Source of the DNA: Foliamicus sp963666765
Lineage (GTDB): Bacteria; Pseudomonadota; Gammaproteobacteria; Steroidobacterales; Foliamicaceae
Reading direction: 5' to 3'
Length of the DNA stretch: 64,000 nucleotides
Assembly: GCA_963666765.1 (NCBI GenBank)
Contig: OY762933.1
Coordinates: 1,364,001-1,428,000 of the forward strand
Every line of letters starts with the position of its first letter. Position 1 is the first letter of the stretch. Shown here one piece after another: positions 60,287 to 64,000 of this stretch. A program made the translations under genes and the position numbers. Below the pieces are notes generated by a model. That model was not told where the DNA came from and ran no database searches. It saw only the letters and a list, made by a program, of their open reading frames with translations.

Positions 60287-61371
60287 GGTCTGACTCCGAT
60301 CGTGGCCCACCAGGGATAGGCGCCGAAGAAGTACTCGCCGCCGAATCCCCAGCCGGTCAGCTCGTTGGGCAGCGGCACGTCGCGGACCTGGCCGAAACCG
60401 CCTTCCTCAAACATTCGCACGCGATCCTCGGCAAGGAATCCCGGCAGGAAGGGGTCCTCCATGCGCCGCCCGGTGGAATCCAGCAGAAACGCCGACAGCG
60501 GACTGAAGTCCTCCTGCAGCACCTTGAACGGCGGCGATTCCATGATCGCGAAGATCCCGCCGGGACGCAGCAGACGGTGGGCCTCGCCAACGACGGCCGC
60601 GCGCACCTTGCCGGGCAGTTCGTGAAACAGCCACACCGCGCTGACCACGTCGAAACTGCCGTCGGGATAGCCGGTATCCTCGGCAAGCCGTTGAGTGAAA
60701 TGGACCCTGTGCCCGCGCGACTCGGCCAGCTTGTGGCCGTACTTGAGCATGGACGCCGCGTAGTCCAGACCCACAACTTCGGCATCCGGGTAAAGCTCGC
60801 AATAGGGGAACGTGCTCTTTCCGACGCCGCAACCCAGGTCCAGGATGCGCCGGTAATCGCCCTGAGGCACGGCGCGCGCCAGGTTCCAGCCCATCTCGTC
60901 GCCGTCGTCGCGGCCTACAAGAAACGGGCTGATCATCCAGTGATACAGGATGCCGGCGAACTCGGCGTGGTAGTTGCCCGGCTGGGTGTGGATCTCGATC
61001 TTGCGGTAGTAGCGGGGCGTTTCCAGTTCCGGATCCAGCTCCAGGCTTCCCAATGCGCCGGGCGGGTTGCAGTCATCCAGCCAGGCGCGCACCTCGTCGC
61101 CCTGGCGTTCGAGTATGTCCAGGATTGCGCGGAACATCTGCGCATGATTGTGGCGCTCGAAGAACGCGCCGAATCGATAGGCCGGACCCTGTTCCATCAT
61201 CGCGCCCAGTTCCCGAATATCGGACGGATCGCTGAGCCTGGCTTCGTTGTCCTTGTAATAGGCGCCCATGGCGGGGCCGAAACCGGTCGAATTGAAGGCC
61301 ATCAGGCCGCCCAGGAAGTCAAGCCGCGCCTGATCCGCGCGGCTGCGCTGTATGTCCAGACTGGCAGTCAC
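60283..61371 (-). CDS. Class I SAM-dependent methyltransferase
   Basis: The 362 aa have an N-terminal helical domain (AFNSTGFGPAMGAYYKDNE) of about 150 residues and a Rossmann SAM-binding domain: motif I ILDLGCGVGKSTF, acidic end of strand 2 VVGLDYAASML, DVVSAVWLFHELPG and LLRPGGIFAIMES. It resembles small-molecule O- or C-methyltransferases. It is the first gene of the minus-strand operon, divergent from the TonB receptor, with a shared 144 bp region between them. Confidence 0.88.
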   Translation of the reverse strand: MTASLDIQRSRADQARLDFLGGLMAFNSTGFGPAMGAYYKDNEARLSDPSDIRELGAMMEQGPAYRFGAFFERHNHAQMFRAILDILERQGDEVRAWLDDCNPPGALGSLELDPELETPRYYRKIEIHTQPGNYHAEFAGILYHWMISPFLVGRDDGDEMGWNLARAVPQGDYRRILDLGCGVGKSTFPYCELYPDAEVVGLDYAASMLKYGHKLAESRGHRVHFTQRLAEDTGYPDGSFDVVSAVWLFHELPGKVRAAVVGEAHRLLRPGGIFAIMESPPFKVLQEDFSPLSAFLLDSTGRRMEDPFLPGFLAEDRVRMFEEGGFGQVRDVPLPNELTGWGFGGEYFFGAYPWWATIGVRP

Positions 61372-61401
61372 GGTGAACCTCCGGAATTGGACTATCCGCT
61401 A

Positions 61402-61430
61402 TTGGACGATCCAGTGTTGATCTATATTAT
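61402..61430 (+). promoter_or_regulatory. Candidate promoter of TonB receptor gene
   Basis: TTGGAC (61402-61407), 17 bp and TATTAT (61425-61430) predict transcription from about 61437. The stretch ATTGGAC occurs twice, 15 bp apart (61386 and 61401), a possible regulator site. Confidence 0.55.
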
Positions 61431-61457
61431 AGGGAGGTGTGTGCTACACACTGCCAA

Positions 61458-61485
61458 ACGGCGCATTGGGAGTGCGCCGTTTTTT
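61458..61485 (+). terminator. Rho-independent terminator in the receptor leader (candidate attenuator)
   Basis: ACGGCGCA (61458-61465) and TGCGCCGT (61473-61480) form a perfect 8 bp stem with a 7-base loop, followed by TTTTTT. It lies between the promoter and the ATG of the receptor, so it probably controls readthrough. Confidence 0.7.
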
Positions 61486-61515
61486 CGGGCCAACTTCAGT
61501 TACCTGGGGGACACC

Positions 61516-64000
61516 ATGAGACTGACTCGCTCCTTTACCTGCTGCGCTGTTGCGTCGTTCCTGATCATCCCGCCTTCGCTCCTTCTCGCGCCTGCCGTCG
61601 AAGCTCAGGTGGCCGCGCTGGAAGAAATCGTCGTGACCGCGCGAAAACGCGAGGAAAGCATCCAGGACGTGCCACTTTCAATCACGGCGTTCACCGGCGA
61701 AGAGCTGGAGCGTGGCGGCTACGTAGACTTGGAGGACATTTCCTTCCAGACGGCCGGCATGCAGTTCAACAACGAGCTGGCCGGAACACGGCCGGGACGG
61801 CTGTTCAGCAATATCCGCTTCCGCGGCGTTGAAGGCAGCGAGTACTCCACGCTGCAGACCGCATCGCTGTTCGTCGACGGCGTATTCGCGCTGCAAGGCG
61901 CGCAGACACTGGCGCTGAGCGACCTGGAGCGAGTGGAGGTCATCAAGGGTCCGCAATCGGCGGCTTTCGGCCGCAACTCCTTTGCCGGCGCCATCAACTA
62001 CATTACCCGCGCACCGGACATGGAGGAATTCTCGGCCAGGATCAAGGCCGACGCCGGCCAATACGACCAGCATGAACTCGACGTGAGCGCGGACATTCCC
62101 ATCGCTCCCGGGGTTCTCGCCCTGCGTGTCGGAGGGCGCTACTTCAACAAGGGCGCCATGTATCGCAACGCATCCGGTGTCGGCGTAGGTGAACAGCGCT
62201 CCGAATCAGCATTCGCGACCCTGTTCGTGCAGGCCGCCGACAACGTCAGCATCAAGCTGCGTTACTACCAGCAGGACGACAGCGACGGTCCGGCCGGCGT
62301 GACCTTCTACAAGGCGCGGCTGGACGACAGCTGCACGGGCAAGTCCTTCCCGGGGCTGACGACCGAGGGCGAGCCCACCACGCTGATGCCCAGGGAGTAC
62401 CTCTGCGGCACCATCCCGGGTCCCGGCGGACAGATCGGCTTCCCCAACCCCAGCGTTTCCCTGACGCCATCCAGTTTCCCCGCCGGATTCGAGAACTTCA
62501 TCCGGGACTCGCTGATCGACGCGCCCTCGCAGGTCGAAGGCGTGCCCTACCTCGACCACTTCGGCATCGAGCGCGAGATTACGCGCATCAGCCTGGTGCT
62601 GGACTACGAGTTCGCCAACGGCATGTCGCTGGTCGCCACCGGCGCCTACAACGAAAACGCCGCGGCCAATCTGCGCGACTGGGACATGACGCCCGACGAA
62701 GGCTGGTACGTGTCCAATCCACAGGCCGGCGAGGACGAGAGCATCGATATACGCCTTTCCTCGGCGCCGGATGCGAAATTGCGCTGGCTGGGCGGATTCA
62801 ACTACTACACGCAGGAATTCCTGACCAGTTCCAACGGCGGCGTGTTCGTGGTGGCCTGCGGCAATCTGGCGGCATTCGGCTCGCCCGCGCAGTGCGCCAA
62901 TCCGGCCCGCATACCGGTGGACGTGGACGGCGGCGACTTCGTGGACGTGCAAGCCTTCTACGGTTCGCTTTCCTACGACATCACCGAGCGGTTTACCGTG
63001 GACCTGGAAGCGCGCTGGCAGGACGACACGCGCAGCGACGGAATCGGCGATTTCGAGATCAATTTCAAGGATTTCCTGCCCCGGATTTCGCTCAGATACC
63101 GCTTTACCGAGGACATTACGGCCTACATTACGACGTCACGCGGCATTCTTCCCGGCGTCATCAATTCCAACATCATCAACTGCGATTCCAGCACTTACTC
63201 ATCGCCGTTCATCGATCCGCGCACCAGTCAGCCCAGCACTTCGTCAATTTGCCAGCAATACGTCGATGCGCTGGGCGCCGACGCGGTGGACGTGACGCCG
63301 GTGCAGGAACTGGACGCCTATGAGATCGGCGTCAAGTCCACCTGGATGGACGGACGGCTGGTCGCCAACGTGGCGGCCTACTGGCAGGAGTGGGGGAATG
63401 CGCCCTTCCCGACCTTCGTGACCATCTACCGCGACGACGACGGCGACGGGGTCCCCAATGGAAGCCCCAACTTCTTCCCGATCAGCACCCCCGGCAGTTC
63501 GGAATACTCCGGCGTGGAACTGGAATTGGATTTCCTGGTCACCGAAGACTGGGACCTGAGCTTCAACTGGTCATTCAACGACAACGAGTTCACCAACTTC
63601 CTCATCCCGCTGGCGTCCGCCGAATACGCGCTGGGCACCCGCAACGTCAAGGGGCACCGCTCCAGCCGCTTCCCCAAGTGGTCCGGCAATGTCTCATCCA
63701 CCTACGGCGGAACCTTCGACAATAACTGGGACTGGTCGCTTCGCGGCGATCTCACCTACATGGGCGAAACCTTCCCCGGCCTGACCAACCTGGCCACGCT
63801 CAAGAGCTATTCGCTGCTGAATATTCGGTTTGCGATGGAAAGGGAAAACCTGAGGCTGGAGGCCTATGTGAAGAACGCCCTCGATGAGGACTACTGGCGA
63901 TCGGGTCAGGAGTACACGGACTTCTCGCGCGTGCTCAGCGTCGGCTTCAACTTCAACCGGCTGGGGCTGACCCTGGTGCCACAGGACAAGCGGACCTTCG
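61516..64000 (+). CDS. TonB-dependent outer-membrane receptor (3' end beyond window)
   Basis: The protein imports a ligand through the outer membrane using TonB energy. Over 828 codons are visible with no stop. It has a signal peptide (MRLTRSFTCCAVASFL), a TonB-box/plug start EEIVVTARKREESIQDVPL, and plug motifs IRFRGVEG, SDLERVEVIKGPQSAAFGRN and AGAINYITRAP. Beta-strand repeats follow, typical of the barrel. The pattern is that of the iron-siderophore/carbohydrate-type receptors with VVTAxKREE. The ATG at 61516 has GGGGG nearby as weak ribosome-binding site. It probably serves the divergent operon's substrate. Confidence 0.95.
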   Translation, partial: MRLTRSFTCCAVASFLIIPPSLLLAPAVEAQVAALEEIVVTARKREESIQDVPLSITAFTGEELERGGYVDLEDISFQTAGMQFNNELAGTRPGRLFSNIRFRGVEGSEYSTLQTASLFVDGVFALQGAQTLALSDLERVEVIKGPQSAAFGRNSFAGAINYITRAPDMEEFSARIKADAGQYDQHELDVSADIPIAPGVLALRVGGRYFNKGAMYRNASGVGVGEQRSESAFATLFVQAADNVSIKLRYYQQDDSDGPAGVTFYKARLDDSCTGKSFPGLTTEGEPTTLMPREYLCGTIPGPGGQIGFPNPSVSLTPSSFPAGFENFIRDSLIDAPSQVEGVPYLDHFGIEREITRISLVLDYEFANGMSLVATGAYNENAAANLRDWDMTPDEGWYVSNPQAGEDESIDIRLSSAPDAKLRWLGGFNYYTQEFLTSSNGGVFVVACGNLAAFGSPAQCANPARIPVDVDGGDFVDVQAFYGSLSYDITERFTVDLEARWQDDTRSDGIGDFEINFKDFLPRISLRYRFTEDITAYITTSRGILPGVINSNIINCDSSTYSSPFIDPRTSQPSTSSICQQYVDALGADAVDVTPVQELDAYEIGVKSTWMDGRLVANVAAYWQEWGNAPFPTFVTIYRDDDGDGVPNGSPNFFPISTPGSSEYSGVELELDFLVTEDWDLSFNWSFNDNEFTNFLIPLASAEYALGTRNVKGHRSSRFPKWSGNVSSTYGGTFDNNWDWSLRGDLTYMGETFPGLTNLATLKSYSLLNIRFAMERENLRLEAYVKNALDEDYWRSGQEYTDFSRVLSVGFNFNRLGLTLVPQDKRTF

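Noticed and set aside
1..64000. CRISPR arrays, transposases or phage integrases
   Set aside because: No regularly spaced direct repeats of 25-40 bp, and no DDE, tyrosine or serine recombinase motifs were found on either strand.

Overview
The window looks like a GC-rich gammaproteobacterial chromosome with accessory islands inserted into it. The evidence is the hfq-hflX-hflK-hflC block, the lepB-rnc-era-recO block, sdhE (ygfY) with ygfX after sdhB, and ygfZ divergent from sdhC. The sdh/ygfZ layout resembles Xanthomonadales-like lineages. A genus cannot be assigned from sequence alone. No rRNA, convincing tRNA, CRISPR array, transposase or integrase was seen.

Layout. Positions 1-10.7 kb, all minus strand, are housekeeping: hflC (cut by the window edge), hflK, hflX, hfq, miaA, mutL, recO, era, rnc, lepB, ygfX, sdhE and sdhB. 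Several neighbours overlap by ATGA. Positions 10.9-25.9 kb separate sdhB from sdhCDA. This segment holds a thioredoxin-like lipoprotein, a DUF4143 remnant, a DUF222/HNH nuclease gene carrying four copies of a DNA palindrome, a type ISP-like restriction-modification enzyme split by a frameshift, an uncharacterised protein, an NmrA-like oxidoreductase, and a trpE/trpG pair with a P450 and a nitrilase-like half-gene between them. Positions 26-32.4 kb hold sdhA, sdhD, sdhC, ygfZ, an AAHS-type transporter and a group II PLP decarboxylase.

Positions 32.4-46.5 kb are a defence-type accessory island full of remnants. It contains a UDG-like protein, a DUF4143 ATPase with tandem repeats in its promoter, an EndoIII-like glycosylase, two HEPN-like proteins, an NYN-domain protein, an AlbA_2 (Schlafen-type) protein, an MmeI-like single-chain restriction-modification enzyme, HicAB, and a retron. 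The retron is the most interesting locus. It has a candidate operator, a sigma70-like promoter, a structured ncRNA, a 55-codon Trp-rich ORF, an XRE regulator and a retron-type reverse transcriptase read in two frames.

Positions 46.6-54.8 kb are core and miscellaneous genes: a PPOX flavoprotein, a DUF1684 protein, an ADP/ATP-translocase-like carrier, lysS, purU, a Tat-exported nitrilase-like protein without the catalytic Cys, a CpcT/CpeT-like protein and a small secreted protein. Positions 54.8-61.4 kb (minus) are a compact unassigned catabolic or tailoring operon: methyltransferase, CMD protein, cupin, acetoacetate-decarboxylase-like, alpha/beta hydrolase, cupin, M24 peptidase, CMD protein. 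It is divergent from a TonB-dependent receptor that runs off the right edge and has an apparent terminator in its leader.
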